Shown: piece after piece, positions 53,511-62,309 of the stretch | Position numbering within the stretch: the first letter of the stretch is position 1 | How the letters are laid out: each line of letters opens with the position of its first letter | From: an uncultured Clostridia bacterium | Lineage (GTDB): Bacteria; Bacillota; Clostridia; Saccharofermentanales; DTU023 | Length of the DNA stretch: 64,000 bases | Assembly (NCBI GenBank): GCA_937922005.1 | Contig: CAKZWV010000038.1 | Span: forward strand, 1 to 64,000 | Direction of reading: 5' to 3' | The notes under the pieces: generated by a model | Told to the model about the DNA's origin: nothing | Databases searched by the model: none | What the model saw: only the letters and a program-made list of their open reading frames with translations | Program-made: the position numbers and the translations under genes

Positions 53511-53527
53511 ACGGTAAGGAGGCTTCT

Positions 53528-54283
53528 ATGCCAATCATCGACCCTGACTCTATTCATGATTCTTTCGACCCCTCTTCCAATGATTCTTCTTCAGAGGCCT
53601 CTTTAGAGGCTTCTTCAGTGGCTTCTTTAGATGCTTCCCATCCTTCAGAGGGGCTGTCCTTTGATCTTGCCCCGGACATGCCCCCCCGTTTTGCCGCTCT
53701 CGAAGAGACGGAAGGCCTACCCGGGGAGCCTGAAGGCAGTCTCCCCCGCCTGCTCCGCTTGACAGTCCTAGTCTATGTCACCCAACTCTTAGGAACAGCC
53801 GACCCTGAAAGTCTTAAAGCGGCCCTTGTAGAAAGCCAGTACTTCGACTATTTCCAGGCGGCCACCCTCCTCGATGACGCCCTCCAGCGTAAGCTCCTCG
53901 ACCGCTTCATCCAGAAGAACGAGCGAGTACGGACTAGCACTGGGGATCCTATTGCCCGGATCAGCGTAGCCCCCCTGGGGCTATCCCTCCTGGAAGCCTA
54001 TGGGGGACAGATTCCTCCAGCTGTCAAGGAATATTTGTCTGGGGTCCTAGGTGGGTCGGAGGCCTTCGCCTACAAACACTCTCTGAACGTCAGCGCCTCC
54101 TCAGACCGAGGTCAAACCGTCACCTTCGAGGCCAATACGCCCGAGCGGCTCAGCCTGGTCTACGACTTTACCAACCCTGAAGCGGCTGAGCGCTTTGCCC
54201 AGCTCTGCGCCAATCGACCGACCTATGTCTACCACGCCATCCGCCAGCTAATTGAAAAGATGTCTGAAAAGCCAGACATCTAA
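53528..54283 (+). CDS. DUF4364-like winged-helix protein
   Basis: 251 residues. The first 70 are acidic and Ser-rich; then comes a winged-helix-like part (LLRLTVLVYVTQLLGTADPE, VESQYFDYFQAATLLDDALQ, ISVAPLGLSLLEAYGGQIPP) and an alpha/beta C-terminus (LVYDFTNPEAAERFAQLCAN). The order and spacing fit the clostridial DUF4364 family, thought to be transcriptional regulators. The start has TAAGGAGG. It is divergent from galE, and its stop codon shares bases with the obgE stop (54280-54283), so the two convergent genes have no terminator between them. Possible attenuation in the leader. Confidence 0.75.
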   Translation: MPIIDPDSIHDSFDPSSNDSSSEASLEASSVASLDASHPSEGLSFDLAPDMPPRFAALEETEGLPGEPEGSLPRLLRLTVLVYVTQLLGTADPESLKAALVESQYFDYFQAATLLDDALQRKLLDRFIQKNERVRTSTGDPIARISVAPLGLSLLEAYGGQIPPAVKEYLSGVLGGSEAFAYKHSLNVSASSDRGQTVTFEANTPERLSLVYDFTNPEAAERFAQLCANRPTYVYHAIRQLIEKMSEKPDI

Positions 54284-55761
54284 AATATGCTGCTGGCATC
54301 CTCATCCGTAAACTCTAGAGGAGCACCCTGAATGAGGATCGTATCCCCATCTTGGATCCCAAAATCCTTGAGAGCCCGGTTCACCCCCTTACTCTCCAGT
54401 TGTCGCTGGAAATAATGGGTCGACTCAAGGTCATTAAAATTGGTGGACGCCCAGAGGTGTTCAATCCAATCACCCTGAAGCTCCACCTCCCCATCTTCGT
54501 TGCGCACAACTGTAAAGAGGGACGAGGCCCGGTAGGTCAAAGCCCGGATTTTCTCTCCCTTGCTATTTGTGATTTCTTCCTCAAATATTCCCTTTTCGGC
54601 CAAAGCCTTGCGTTTCGCTTCCGTAAATTCGACTTTCTTCTTCAGAGCTGCAGGATCCTGAGCCCCACTTGCTTCAGCCAGTCCTCTCTTCCATGGAGCC
54701 GTCCCCGCTCCTGTCCGCTCTTCCTCTTCTGCAAATTTTCCCTGGGCCGTGAGAATGCGGACGATATGTTTTTGCAGATCTTCTAGGCCCTGGCGGGTGG
54801 CTGCTGAAATGGCCACGGTCTCGATGTCTTGCTTCTTAAAATACTCCTGAATTTCTGCAAGACGTTCTTTGGGAGTGACATCGATTTTATTGAGAACGAC
54901 CAGGATAGCCTTATCAAGGAGCTTGGGGGCCTGGCCCATGCCGGTCCCCTCTCGCCGCCCATATTGGTCCAATTCTTGGTGGATGACCTCATAATCTTCG
55001 ATTGCCGTCCTCCCCTCCCATTCTGAGCAGTCTAATACTTGAAGGAGGATAGCGCACCGCTCGGCATGGCGAAGGAATTCCAGGCCCAAGCCTACCCCCT
55101 CTGCTGCTCCTTCAATAAGGCCGGGCAGGTCAGCCAAGACAAAGCTCTTGTCTTGGTAGGTTACAACACCCAACTGGGGTTGCAGGGTAGTGAAAGGATA
55201 GGAGGCAATTTTGGCCTTGGCGGCGCTGAGACTAGCTAAGAGGGTAGATTTGCCCGCATTGGGGAAACCAATTAGTCCGACGTCGGCAATAAGTTTTAGC
55301 TGGAGATTCAGTTGCAAGGTCGTGGCAGGAAAGCCTGCCTCAGCGAAATTGGGGGCCTGACGGACAGAATTGGCAAAGTGACAATTCCCCCGCCCCCCAT
55401 CGCCTCCCCGGGCCAAGAGGGCGAACTCCCCGTCCTGGTCTAGGTCAAAAAGTAGCTGGCCCGTCTCTTGGTCATAGATCTGGGTTCCAACGGGGACCTG
55501 AATGACCAAATCCTCCCCATTTTTTCCAAAACACCGGTCTTTTGTGCCAGGTGCACCGTCTTCAGCTCGGAAATGATGTTTAAAGCGGAAGTCTTGGAGA
55601 GTATTTTTGCTGGATACTGCCTGGAAAAAGACCGAACCTCCCTTACCCCCATCTCCTCCGTCTGGACCGGCATTGGGATTATATTTAATGCGTTTAAAGG
55701 AGACGCACCCATCTCCTCCCTTGCCGGATTGAATTTCAATATCTACATGGTCAAAAAACAT
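54280..55761 (-). CDS. obgE: GTPase Obg (CgtA)
   Basis: Essential GTPase linked to ribosome assembly and stress. The Obg fold is N-terminal (FFDHVDIEIQSGKGGDGCVS with the Gly-rich GPDGGDGGKGGSVFF), the G domain has GFPNAGKSTLLASLSAAKAK, DLPGLIEGAAEG and LNKIDVTPKE, and a C-terminal OCT domain follows (FERQLESKGV-like; here HYFQRQLESKGVNRALKDFG). The ATG at 55759-55761 has GGGGAGG; the 15-codon extension is not used. It follows rplU-prp-rpmA, the usual genomic order. Confidence 0.97.
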   Translation of the reverse strand: MFFDHVDIEIQSGKGGDGCVSFKRIKYNPNAGPDGGDGGKGGSVFFQAVSSKNTLQDFRFKHHFRAEDGAPGTKDRCFGKNGEDLVIQVPVGTQIYDQETGQLLFDLDQDGEFALLARGGDGGRGNCHFANSVRQAPNFAEAGFPATTLQLNLQLKLIADVGLIGFPNAGKSTLLASLSAAKAKIASYPFTTLQPQLGVVTYQDKSFVLADLPGLIEGAAEGVGLGLEFLRHAERCAILLQVLDCSEWEGRTAIEDYEVIHQELDQYGRREGTGMGQAPKLLDKAILVVLNKIDVTPKERLAEIQEYFKKQDIETVAISAATRQGLEDLQKHIVRILTAQGKFAEEEERTGAGTAPWKRGLAEASGAQDPAALKKKVEFTEAKRKALAEKGIFEEEITNSKGEKIRALTYRASSLFTVVRNEDGEVELQGDWIEHLWASTNFNDLESTHYFQRQLESKGVNRALKDFGIQDGDTILIQGAPLEFTDEDASSIF

Positions 55762-55918
55762 AGACCACCTCCCCTGATGTCTGTCTCCAGCCCCTGGGCT
55801 GGGCAAGGGCCAAGGTTAACTTCTGCCCCTGCAAAAAAGCCCGTTAGTTAACGCTCCGTCAACTCTGCCTCTATAAAAAATGACCTTGGCCTAAGGCTAG
55901 GTTGATTCCTATTCCTAT

Positions 55919-55954
55919 CAAAAAGAGCTCTTGGCCACGAGGGCTAAGAGCTCT
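55919..55954 (-). terminator. Intrinsic terminator of rplU-prp-rpmA
   Basis: AGAGCTCTT pairs with AAGAGCTCT around a GC-rich loop, followed by TTTTTG on the minus strand. The 324 bp gap between rpmA and obgE holds two further short hairpins (55963-55981 and about 56045-56060) and no gene. Confidence 0.85.
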
Positions 55955-56085
55955 ACGGTCCTAGCATTTCTCTAGGAAATGCCAGGTCTCTTGGTCAGTC
56001 ACTTTCCTCTTAGTATACTCTCGCAGAGATAGACCAACCAGGCCACATGCTAGGCATGTAAACCAATTCGAACGAATGTGACCAA

Positions 56086-56388
56086 CTAGGCAATCGCCTG
56101 ATCAGCTTCGGTCAGCGGATAGACACTAACTTTTCTCCGTTCCCGATTGATCCGCTCGAATTTAACATAGCCATCAATCTTGGCAAATAAGGTATCATCT
56201 TTGCCCAGGCCTACATTCTCGCCCGGATGGATTTTGGTTCCTCTTTGCCGGTAAATAATGCTTCCAGCTGTGCAATGTTGACCATCGCCAATTTTCAGGC
56301 CAAGACGCTGTGAGCGAGAGTCACGACCGTTCTTAGAACTGCCGACTCCCTTTTTGCTGGAGAAAAACTGTAAACTAATTCTTTCCAT
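56086..56388 (-). CDS. rpmA: 50S ribosomal protein L27
   Basis: 100 residues. The Firmicutes-type N-terminus [20 protein letters not shown] carries the segment removed by Prp before the mature SKKGVGS; the rest ([38 protein letters not shown]) is standard. The mature N-terminus reaches the peptidyl transferase centre. The longer frame upstream is not credible because the ATG at 56386-56388 has AAGGAG. The 228 bp gap between prp and rpmA contains no other gene. Confidence 0.96.
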   Translation of the reverse strand: MERISLQFFSSKKGVGSSKNGRDSRSQRLGLKIGDGQHCTAGSIIYRQRGTKIHPGENVGLGKDDTLFAKIDGYVKFERINRERRKVSVYPLTEADQAIA

Positions 56389-56616
56389 TTTCTTACTCCT
56401 TCGTATGTGTGTTCCTAGGCTTATAGAGATCTCTCCTGACAGCCTAGGTGATCTGCCTACTTGGGGATCGCATCTACCAAGCCATACGCCTAACTTAGCG
56501 CTTGTCTTAGCAATTTCCTTAGCTTTGTTTTGCTCTTTGAGGCTTCGTTCCATCTGCAGCTTTTCTTTACTTTCTAGGCTTTGTTTAGTCCTATAAGTTA
56601 AGCCTCTTTTCTATGC

Positions 56617-57057
56617 CTATTGCTCTTCCTCTCCCGTTCCGTCCAAGTCTTTTGCGGGTTCTACCAACAAATAGTCAGGATACTCAGAAGCCATAGCTCG
56701 AACCTCACCTTCCCAAAGGTCTAAAAAGGCCCCGATGGGAAAACTAGCAGATTTCGAACTAACCGGGCCAGCATCTGCTGCCATTGATTCAGAGTTCAGG
56801 GATGTGGGATCATGGAGGACAGGACCTCGCTGGATCGGTGGGTTAAAAGTAATCACGAGGTCGGCCGTCTCAGGGTCCATCCGCAAGGAATAGGCACCTC
56901 GACGGTAGGTGTAGAGGGTGCGCAACAAGAAATTCGTGAGGGTTGAGATGCCTGCACAGAGAATATCCTTACCAGAATCGGCAAAGTCGGCATGGCCCTG
57001 AAGGGCTAGTTCTGTTAGGGCTCCTTCGGCATTGGTGTAAAAAGAAATGCGAGTCAC
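56617..57057 (-). CDS. prp: Ribosomal-processing cysteine protease Prp
   Basis: Protease that cleaves the N-terminal extension of L27. The catalytic His is in LALQGHADFADSG and the Cys in KDILCAGISTLTNFLL, matching the family motifs. About 147 residues; family members are near 110, the excess being an Asp/Ser-rich insertion near residues 80-105 and an acidic tail. The start is most likely the GTG at 57055-57057 (MTRISFYTN) with GGAGG eight bases upstream; a TTG five codons earlier lacks support. Located between rplU and rpmA as in other Firmicutes. Confidence 0.92.
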   Translation of the reverse strand: MTRISFYTNAEGALTELALQGHADFADSGKDILCAGISTLTNFLLRTLYTYRRGAYSLRMDPETADLVITFNPPIQRGPVLHDPTSLNSESMAADAGPVSSKSASFPIGAFLDLWEGEVRAMASEYPDYLLVEPAKDLDGTGEEEQ

Positions 57058-57154
57058 GTAATATTCCTCCAAGCTAAGGAGACAATGACAATATCCAAGC
57101 TGGGTTGGGAACTTTGTAGGCCCCTAGACCCTCGCCGGAAATCCCACTCTCATC

Positions 57155-57472
57155 TTAGGCTTCGATGTTCGTAATCTTGAGCTTGGTATAAGGCTGCCTG
57201 TGACCCTTGGTTCTAGCATAATGCTTCTTAGGGCGATAGGTATAAACCCGAATCTTCTTGCCCCGTCCCTCTTTGAGAAGGGTAGCGGTCACCTTGGCCC
57301 CAGCAACGTAAGGTTTTCCAAATTGACTCTTATCCTCATCTAAGAGGGCTAAGACCTTATCAAAGACAATCTTATCCTGCTTGTTCTCTTCCATGTTGAG
57401 CTTTTCAACATAGATTTCGTCTCCCTCGGTAACCTTATATTGCTTGCCACCGGTTTGAATAATAGCGTACAT
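57155..57472 (-). CDS. rplU: 50S ribosomal protein L21
   Basis: 105 residues: MYAIIQTGGKQYKVTEGDEI at the start, AKVTATLLKEGRGKKIRVYT and the C-terminal HYARTKGHRQPYTKLKI. The ATG has GGAGGAAA. The 48-codon upstream frame belongs to the leader. First gene of rplU-prp-rpmA. Confidence 0.97.
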   Translation of the reverse strand: MYAIIQTGGKQYKVTEGDEIYVEKLNMEENKQDKIVFDKVLALLDEDKSQFGKPYVAGAKVTATLLKEGRGKKIRVYTYRPKKHYARTKGHRQPYTKLKITNIEA

Positions 57473-57580
57473 AACGTTTCCTCCATCTTTCATGGGCTCG
57501 CCTAAACGAGGTATCCTGGAAACTTCGGACCTCCAGGATTTTCTTAGCCTTGATAGGCATGACCTCTTCAGAGCGGCAAT
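57473..57580 (-). promoter_or_regulatory. 5' leader of rplU, candidate L21 leader
   Basis: The ~108 nt leader can form ATCCTGGA...TCCAGGAT (8 bp) and CTCG...CGAG stems before the Shine-Dalgarno. Firmicutes have an L21 leader RNA at this place. The call is by position and fold only. Confidence 0.45.
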
Positions 57581-57587
57581 CTTTGTT

Positions 57588-57616
57588 ATTATCTCAAAAA
57601 AAGGCGGTCTTGTCAA
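57588..57616 (-). promoter_or_regulatory. Promoter of rplU-prp-rpmA overlapping a terminator
   Basis: TTGACA (57611-57616), 17 bp, GATAAT (57588-57593) on the minus strand. The -35 is the loop of the terminator of the preceding CAP gene and the spacer is its 3' arm and T-run. Confidence 0.75.
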
Positions 57617-57625
57617 CCGCCTTTC
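57595..57625 (-). terminator. Intrinsic terminator of the first CAP-domain gene
   Basis: AAAGGCGGT pairs with ACCGCCTTT around TGACAAG and is followed by TTTT on the minus strand. Confidence 0.88.
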
Positions 57626-57682
57626 CTATAATTTCTCGTTTAATGTGTTTCTTGCCTTCGTTTTTGAATCAAGAACAGAAAC

Positions 57683-58333
57683 TTATCTTTGCGCAAAGAA
57701 GTTGGTCCAGTGGGCTCCATAGAGGGTGCCAGACTCATAACGGTAGCCAATGGCCATTTCTGTAAAAGAGGGCTCCAGAATATTGGCGCGGTGTCCCGGA
57801 GATTTCATCCAATTACTAACCGCATCTTCTGGAGTAAAGCAACCAGCCACTAGGTTCTCACCTAGCATCGCGAACTGGCCACGATTTTCAATGGCCGTAA
57901 AGCAGTCACTGCCATCCGGACGAGTATGGCTAAAGGAATAGATGATTTCTTGAGCACGAAGATTGGCTGCCGGAGCTAGAGCATCTGACCAAGCGAGGGC
58001 ATTCAGACCACGGCTTGTCCGCTCCTCATTGATGAGGGTAAAGACTCGCTGAATGTAGTAGGCCACCCCAACATCAGTTTTAGCCCAGACAATGGGATGT
58101 CCGTTGTAATCTAAGCACAAGTTATTGGTGCCAAGGTCGATACTGGGGTCAAAATCAGCCACCGTTCGAGGAGCTTCTGAATTCGTATTAGCGCTGCTGC
58201 TATACTCATACTCGCTCGCCCTATAGGAGTTATAATGGCCATATTCATCGTCATCCGCACGGACAGTAAGGCAAGCACTGCCCAGGAGAGCGATGATTAA
58301 AAAACTTGTCAGAGACTTTGTCCACTTCTTCAT
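57683..58333 (-). CDS. Secreted CAP/SCP-domain protein (copy 1)
   Basis: 216 residues. A signal peptide (SFLIIALLGSACLTVRA) precedes a Ser/Tyr-rich linker and a CAP domain: FTLINEERTSRGLNALAWSD, SFSHTRPDGSDCFTAIE, GENLVAGCFTPEDAVSNWMK, SPGHRANILEPSFTEMAIGY. This is the bacterial CAP (YkwD-like) pattern; such extracellular proteins have few known functions. The ATG at 58331-58333 is preferred over a TTG six codons upstream. It is followed by a strong terminator and lies next to a paralogue. Confidence 0.9.
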   Translation of the reverse strand: MKKWTKSLTSFLIIALLGSACLTVRADDDEYGHYNSYRASEYEYSSSANTNSEAPRTVADFDPSIDLGTNNLCLDYNGHPIVWAKTDVGVAYYIQRVFTLINEERTSRGLNALAWSDALAPAANLRAQEIIYSFSHTRPDGSDCFTAIENRGQFAMLGENLVAGCFTPEDAVSNWMKSPGHRANILEPSFTEMAIGYRYESGTLYGAHWTNFFAQR

Positions 58334-58506
58334 GTTGTTGTTACCTTTCAAATTTAGGATTATTGGTTGATCTCAGCCAAGCGTGGTACTTGACTGAATG
58401 ATAGCCTTGAGAATAGATTTTGGGCCAGAAGAGCTTCTAATGGAGAAATGGCTCCAATGAAGCCTATCCGGGGTTAAGTCCATGGGTGGCTTAGGAATCA
58501 ATTATT

Positions 58507-59148
58507 TCAATTATTCACAAATAAATTGGCCCAATAGACGAAATATCCTGCGCCGCTATAGTAGTAGCCGATACCCATCCTGGTCAAGCCAGGATTTAAA
58601 ATGTTCGCCCTATGACCCGGGGAACTCATCCAAGAAGCAACCACTTTTTTCGGGGTAAATGAGCCAGCCGCAATGTTTTCGGCTGCCATAGTCCACCCAT
58701 CTCGGGCTGTAATGGCCGTCATACAGGATTGTCCATCCGGCCGAGTGTGGCTAAAGGATTGGCCACACTCACGGGCTCTGACGAAAGCATCCTGGGTAAG
58801 GCCTGGATCAAAGGCCAACGGCTTTAAGCCCCGCTGTTCCCTTTCCTCGTTGATCAAAGCATTCGTGGCTAAAGCGAACATTACAGCCCCCAAGGGCGTC
58901 TGGGGAACAGTAATGGTCATTCTATACCTTGATAAACTAATTTCCTTCAAGTCCAGTTTCGGATCAAAATCTTCTAAGGTAAGACATTCATCCCCTGGAG
59001 TATCACTATAGACGTAAAGAACATCATCTTTAATCTCAAGCCATGAGCCTGATTGTAGCTTATCTTCTCTTGCCAAGGCAGGAATGTCCGGAAGGACAAA
59101 CATGATAGCAAGTAAAAAGATAAGCACGGAACGTCTCGTCTTCCTCAT
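58507..59148 (-). CDS. Secreted CAP/SCP-domain protein (copy 2)
   Basis: 213 residues and a clear paralogue of the neighbouring CAP gene: signal peptide SVLIFLLAIMFVLPDIPALA, a short linker with DFDPKLDL (DFDPSIDL in copy 1), then NALINEEREQRGLKPLAFDP, SFSHTRPDGQSCMTAI, AENIAAGSFTPKKVVASWMS, SPGHRANILNPGLTRMGIGY. The start at 59146-59148 has AGGAGGAAG. The two genes are 173 bp apart, probably from a tandem duplication that has diverged. Extracellular; function unknown. Confidence 0.9.
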   Translation of the reverse strand: MRKTRRSVLIFLLAIMFVLPDIPALAREDKLQSGSWLEIKDDVLYVYSDTPGDECLTLEDFDPKLDLKEISLSRYRMTITVPQTPLGAVMFALATNALINEEREQRGLKPLAFDPGLTQDAFVRARECGQSFSHTRPDGQSCMTAITARDGWTMAAENIAAGSFTPKKVVASWMSSPGHRANILNPGLTRMGIGYYYSGAGYFVYWANLFVNN

Positions 59149-59325
59149 TATCTTCCTCCTCATCATGGCAAAAGCCTATGCCAAAGGGCACAGCCTTTAC
59201 TTTGCTTCGTTCTTCCTATCACCAGGTCCATCTCTATGAAGCTGGTTGCTTGTTATTATTATGTAACATTTCTTAGCATAGCAGAAAGGAAAAAAGAAGG
59301 AAAGTGCAAGGATGGGATTTTGTTT

Positions 59326-60462
59326 TTAGTCACGAAAAACCCCAGTTTTTTCTTCCAAGAAGAAAATAAAACTCTTCGGCAAGAAGCGTCCTCCATAGTA
59401 TATAAGGCGGGCTGGCCAGGTTGTCAGGGAGACCTTACGCCCCTTCTTCACCTTTTGCAAGGCTTGGCGGACCATGCTGTGGATATCCTCCTTGCCCAGG
59501 CTCTTAAGTTTACTCGTCGCAGGTTGATCTGCCCCAAGAGCCAAGGGAAGAGGAGCCCCCCAGGCTCCCGTTTCTGGCAAGGTCACCTGGTCATTAGGTC
59601 CACTGGATACCAGGTCCTCTACTCCTCCTTTGCTAAGGTTGTCGGATAGAGAGGGCATTGGGAAGTCGGATCCTCCTGAAGGCGGGTCGAGCAGACTAGC
59701 TATCGTCCTATCCTCCCTAGAAAACCCGTCCCCTGGGCCTTTGTGCCCATCTGAGCTTTTCAGGCTGAATGGCCCCTTGTGCTTAGCCACCCTCTTAGAC
59801 CTGTCAAAACTTGGGGAACTGCCATGCCCCTGGGTGCCGACAGAGTTCTTGAAACCGGCGGAAGTCTCCTGGCTACGACGGGCAAAACCTGTATCGACCG
59901 GCCCAGGACACATACTCAAAACTTGTATCCCTCTCTTTTTCCATTCATAATGGAGGGCTAATGTTAGAGAGTGAACCAAGGCCTTGCTCGCCGCATAGCT
60001 TGCAAAGTAGGGCTGAGGTAAAAAGGCAGCCACAGAGGCCACATGGATGACCTGGCTTCCTGGTCCAAGATAGGGGAGGCAGATATAGGCCAGGTCCACC
60101 AAGGCCTCCCCGTTAAGGCGAACTTGACCAACCTGGTCTCCCCGGGAGTGGGCATCCAAGGCTCCATGCTTTCCATAGCCAGCAGCCTGGATGAGGTAAG
60201 TAATCTGGAGGGTTTCTTGACTCTCCTCCTTCGCCTGGGCCAAGGCTAAAGCAATTACATCTCTGGCTTCTGGAGCTTCTAAGTCAAGGGCAAAAATCCG
60301 TTTCTTCCTCCCTGGCAGAGCTTCCAAACGATCGTGCCTCCTGGCTACAAGCCAAAACTCGTCAACGCTGATCTTCCCCAGGGTATCTTGGGCCATCAGC
60401 TGAAAATAGAACTCGCAGCCAATGCCTGAGCTCGCCCCCGTAATCAGTGCGATTCTGCGCAT
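59326..60462 (-). CDS. Short-chain dehydrogenase/reductase with large low-complexity insertion
   Basis: Classical SDR: the cofactor motif ALITGASSGIGCEFYF, YLIQAAGYGKHG (NAG-like), the active-site HVASVAAFLPQPYFASYAAS with Tyr-x-x-x-Lys, and MCPGPVDTGFARR. About 105 residues of low-complexity sequence (Ser, Gly, Lys, Asp, Pro; residues about 205-310) interrupt the fold before the C-terminal DIHSMVRQALQKVKKGRKVS and WPARLIYYGGRFLPKSFIFF. Without the insertion it would be near 270 residues, normal for the family. The substrate is unknown; it resembles DltE/YqjQ-type SDRs. Confidence 0.85.
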   Translation of the reverse strand: MRRIALITGASSGIGCEFYFQLMAQDTLGKISVDEFWLVARRHDRLEALPGRKKRIFALDLEAPEARDVIALALAQAKEESQETLQITYLIQAAGYGKHGALDAHSRGDQVGQVRLNGEALVDLAYICLPYLGPGSQVIHVASVAAFLPQPYFASYAASKALVHSLTLALHYEWKKRGIQVLSMCPGPVDTGFARRSQETSAGFKNSVGTQGHGSSPSFDRSKRVAKHKGPFSLKSSDGHKGPGDGFSREDRTIASLLDPPSGGSDFPMPSLSDNLSKGGVEDLVSSGPNDQVTLPETGAWGAPLPLALGADQPATSKLKSLGKEDIHSMVRQALQKVKKGRKVSLTTWPARLIYYGGRFLPKSFIFFLEEKTGVFRD

Positions 60463-60523
60463 CCCACTCTTCCTTTCTTAAGACAGACGGAGAAGCAAGA
60501 CATCCCTATCATCACTTGGCCCC

Positions 60524-62035
60524 CTAGCTCAACAAATCATCATCATGCCCTGTACGAGCAGGCCCCGCTGGATGAGATCCTTGGGCAATGCCCCCCTCGG
60601 GCTGACTCTGACCAGTCCGGACCTTTTTGGATGCTGAGCCAGGATTTTCCGCTGGATTCCTGGGGTTGCTGCCAGCCAGATCGTTCCAAGAAGCGTTCGA
60701 GGAAGAAATCCGTGTAGAAGAAGGCTTTTTGAAAGAAACAGCCCGAATCCCCAGCTCTTCATCCGTATAAGTCTTGCGTGAACTCTCATTAGCTTCGGAA
60801 TCGCCTCCAGTCCCCTTCAAGATCTTATCTTTTTGCTGAGTCAGACTTGTTTGCAAATAATCCTTCATCGCTTCCAAGTCGGATAGAGACGGCATGGAGA
60901 TCCCAGTTGAAGTAGCTCCCAGATCATAGAGTGGCTCTTCTGTAAAGGCCACCCGGCCCGTGAAGCAAAATTCTAAGTAGGCTCCCAAGGTCATAAAGAC
61001 AACGAAAACTGCATAGATTAAGACGATGGGCTGAACGACTTTGATCCAAAAGATGTTAATCCCGCCCATTCCCTGCCACCAGGGAATCGAGAGGGTCAAG
61101 ACCAGGGGCATCAAACTTGGCAAAAGCCCTTGGCCCAGATAGCTTGGCCGTTTGGGCTGTTTTTTCCAGCCATAGAGAAAGGAAAAAACCGAATACACTA
61201 CGGTTCCCAAGCAGGCTAGGAACATCAAGTGGCCCCAGATGGCCTGCGCAGGCTGGATCGCCACCAAAATATAGAGAGATGTTAATGGGATAGGGGTCAA
61301 AAGAAGGCCATATTCCGCCTGTAAGAGGTCTCGGGAACTTACCAGCTTTCTTCTGCCAGCCAAGGCAAAATTCCGAAGAGCAAAGAATTGGACGCCCAAG
61401 GATAGCAAAAGGCCAAAAAGAATAAAGATAGAGGATAGGAGCGTCCAGTTCATCAGCGAGCTTACCACTGCCTCCAACATTAGATAGATAGGAAAACACA
61501 TCCAAGAAGGCGTCACTTGGTGAGGACGTAAGGGTTTAAACATGGTCTGAATCATGACGGCTATGGCTAGGCCCCCTGCAAGCAGACTGATCCACCAGCT
61601 CATTTTCGCCCAGGACATGCGCTGAAAATAGGCCCCCAGAAAGGTAAATAGGCTAACAAAGGTAGCCAGGGCACCCACATAGCCTTGATGAGGCAATTCT
61701 GATATCTTGCGTCTCCACTTACTAAAATTCCTAGCGACAGAAACACAGCTAGCTAAAGCCAAGCAGGCCACTAAGGTATAGAGGACATAGGCATACCAAT
61801 TGCCAGCGATCTGAAAAACCAAACTAAGGATCATGAAAGTCACAAGCAACAAGTTTAGAGCTGGCATCCCATAGTCCCAGGCACCCTTGATAGCCTGGGT
61901 CTTGCTAGATACATGAGACGGCTTCGATTTTTTGACAGCTTTAGAAGCTACGACCGAAGGTGATGAGGAGGCCTTGCCTCCTTTCCCGGCATCCGGAGAT
62001 CGCAAGACCATAAAAGGATGAGTTTGGAAAAACAT
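60524..62035 (-). CDS. Polytopic membrane protein, unknown
   Basis: 503 residues, family not recognised. About eleven hydrophobic segments run from residue 50 to 370 (LNLLLVTFMILSLVFQIAG, WWISLLAGGLAIAVMIQT, LLSSIFILFGLLLSLGVQFF, IVLIYAVFVVFMTLGAYLEF). The N-terminus is Lys/Ser-rich, and the C-terminal 120 residues are hydrophilic and low-complexity. The ATG at 62033-62035 has AAGAGAGG; a frame 13 codons longer exists. It is divergent from gpmA across a 274 bp gap. No transporter or enzyme motif was found. Confidence 0.75.
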   Translation of the reverse strand: MFFQTHPFMVLRSPDAGKGGKASSSPSVVASKAVKKSKPSHVSSKTQAIKGAWDYGMPALNLLLVTFMILSLVFQIAGNWYAYVLYTLVACLALASCVSVARNFSKWRRKISELPHQGYVGALATFVSLFTFLGAYFQRMSWAKMSWWISLLAGGLAIAVMIQTMFKPLRPHQVTPSWMCFPIYLMLEAVVSSLMNWTLLSSIFILFGLLLSLGVQFFALRNFALAGRRKLVSSRDLLQAEYGLLLTPIPLTSLYILVAIQPAQAIWGHLMFLACLGTVVYSVFSFLYGWKKQPKRPSYLGQGLLPSLMPLVLTLSIPWWQGMGGINIFWIKVVQPIVLIYAVFVVFMTLGAYLEFCFTGRVAFTEEPLYDLGATSTGISMPSLSDLEAMKDYLQTSLTQQKDKILKGTGGDSEANESSRKTYTDEELGIRAVSFKKPSSTRISSSNASWNDLAGSNPRNPAENPGSASKKVRTGQSQPEGGIAQGSHPAGPARTGHDDDLLS

Positions 62036-62188
62036 AAGCACCTCTCTTCCAAGACGTTGACAGCAAAAGACCAAGAGGTCCCAAGCTCATGTCACACTTA
62101 CGTAACATTGTAGCTACTTCCCTGTCTTTTTTCTAGCCTAGGACTTAGCCTCCGACAAAATCCGCAAACATGTCCAGGATTTTTTTAT

Positions 62189-62200
62189 GGGAGTATTTGT
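62189..62200 (+). repeat. Copy of the recurrent GGARTATTTG word upstream of gpmA
   Basis: GGGAGTATTTGT, six bases before the leader hairpin of gpmA. Confidence 0.6.
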
Positions 62201-62205
62201 AAGAA

Positions 62206-62250
62206 AGGAGGAAACAAAGGGTTCATTAGCCCCCTTCTCCTAGGTTTTTT
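62206..62250 (+). terminator. Terminator-like hairpin upstream of gpmA
   Basis: AGGAG and AAAGGG pair with CCCCTT and CTCCT, followed by AGG and TTTTTT. No plus-strand gene precedes it, so it is either an attenuator of gpmA or the end of a short RNA from the divergent gap. Confidence 0.5.
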
Positions 62251-62309
62251 CAAGGAGATTTTGTATGATGGAGGAAGCAATAAACGAGGAACTATAAAAG
62301 GAGATATTT

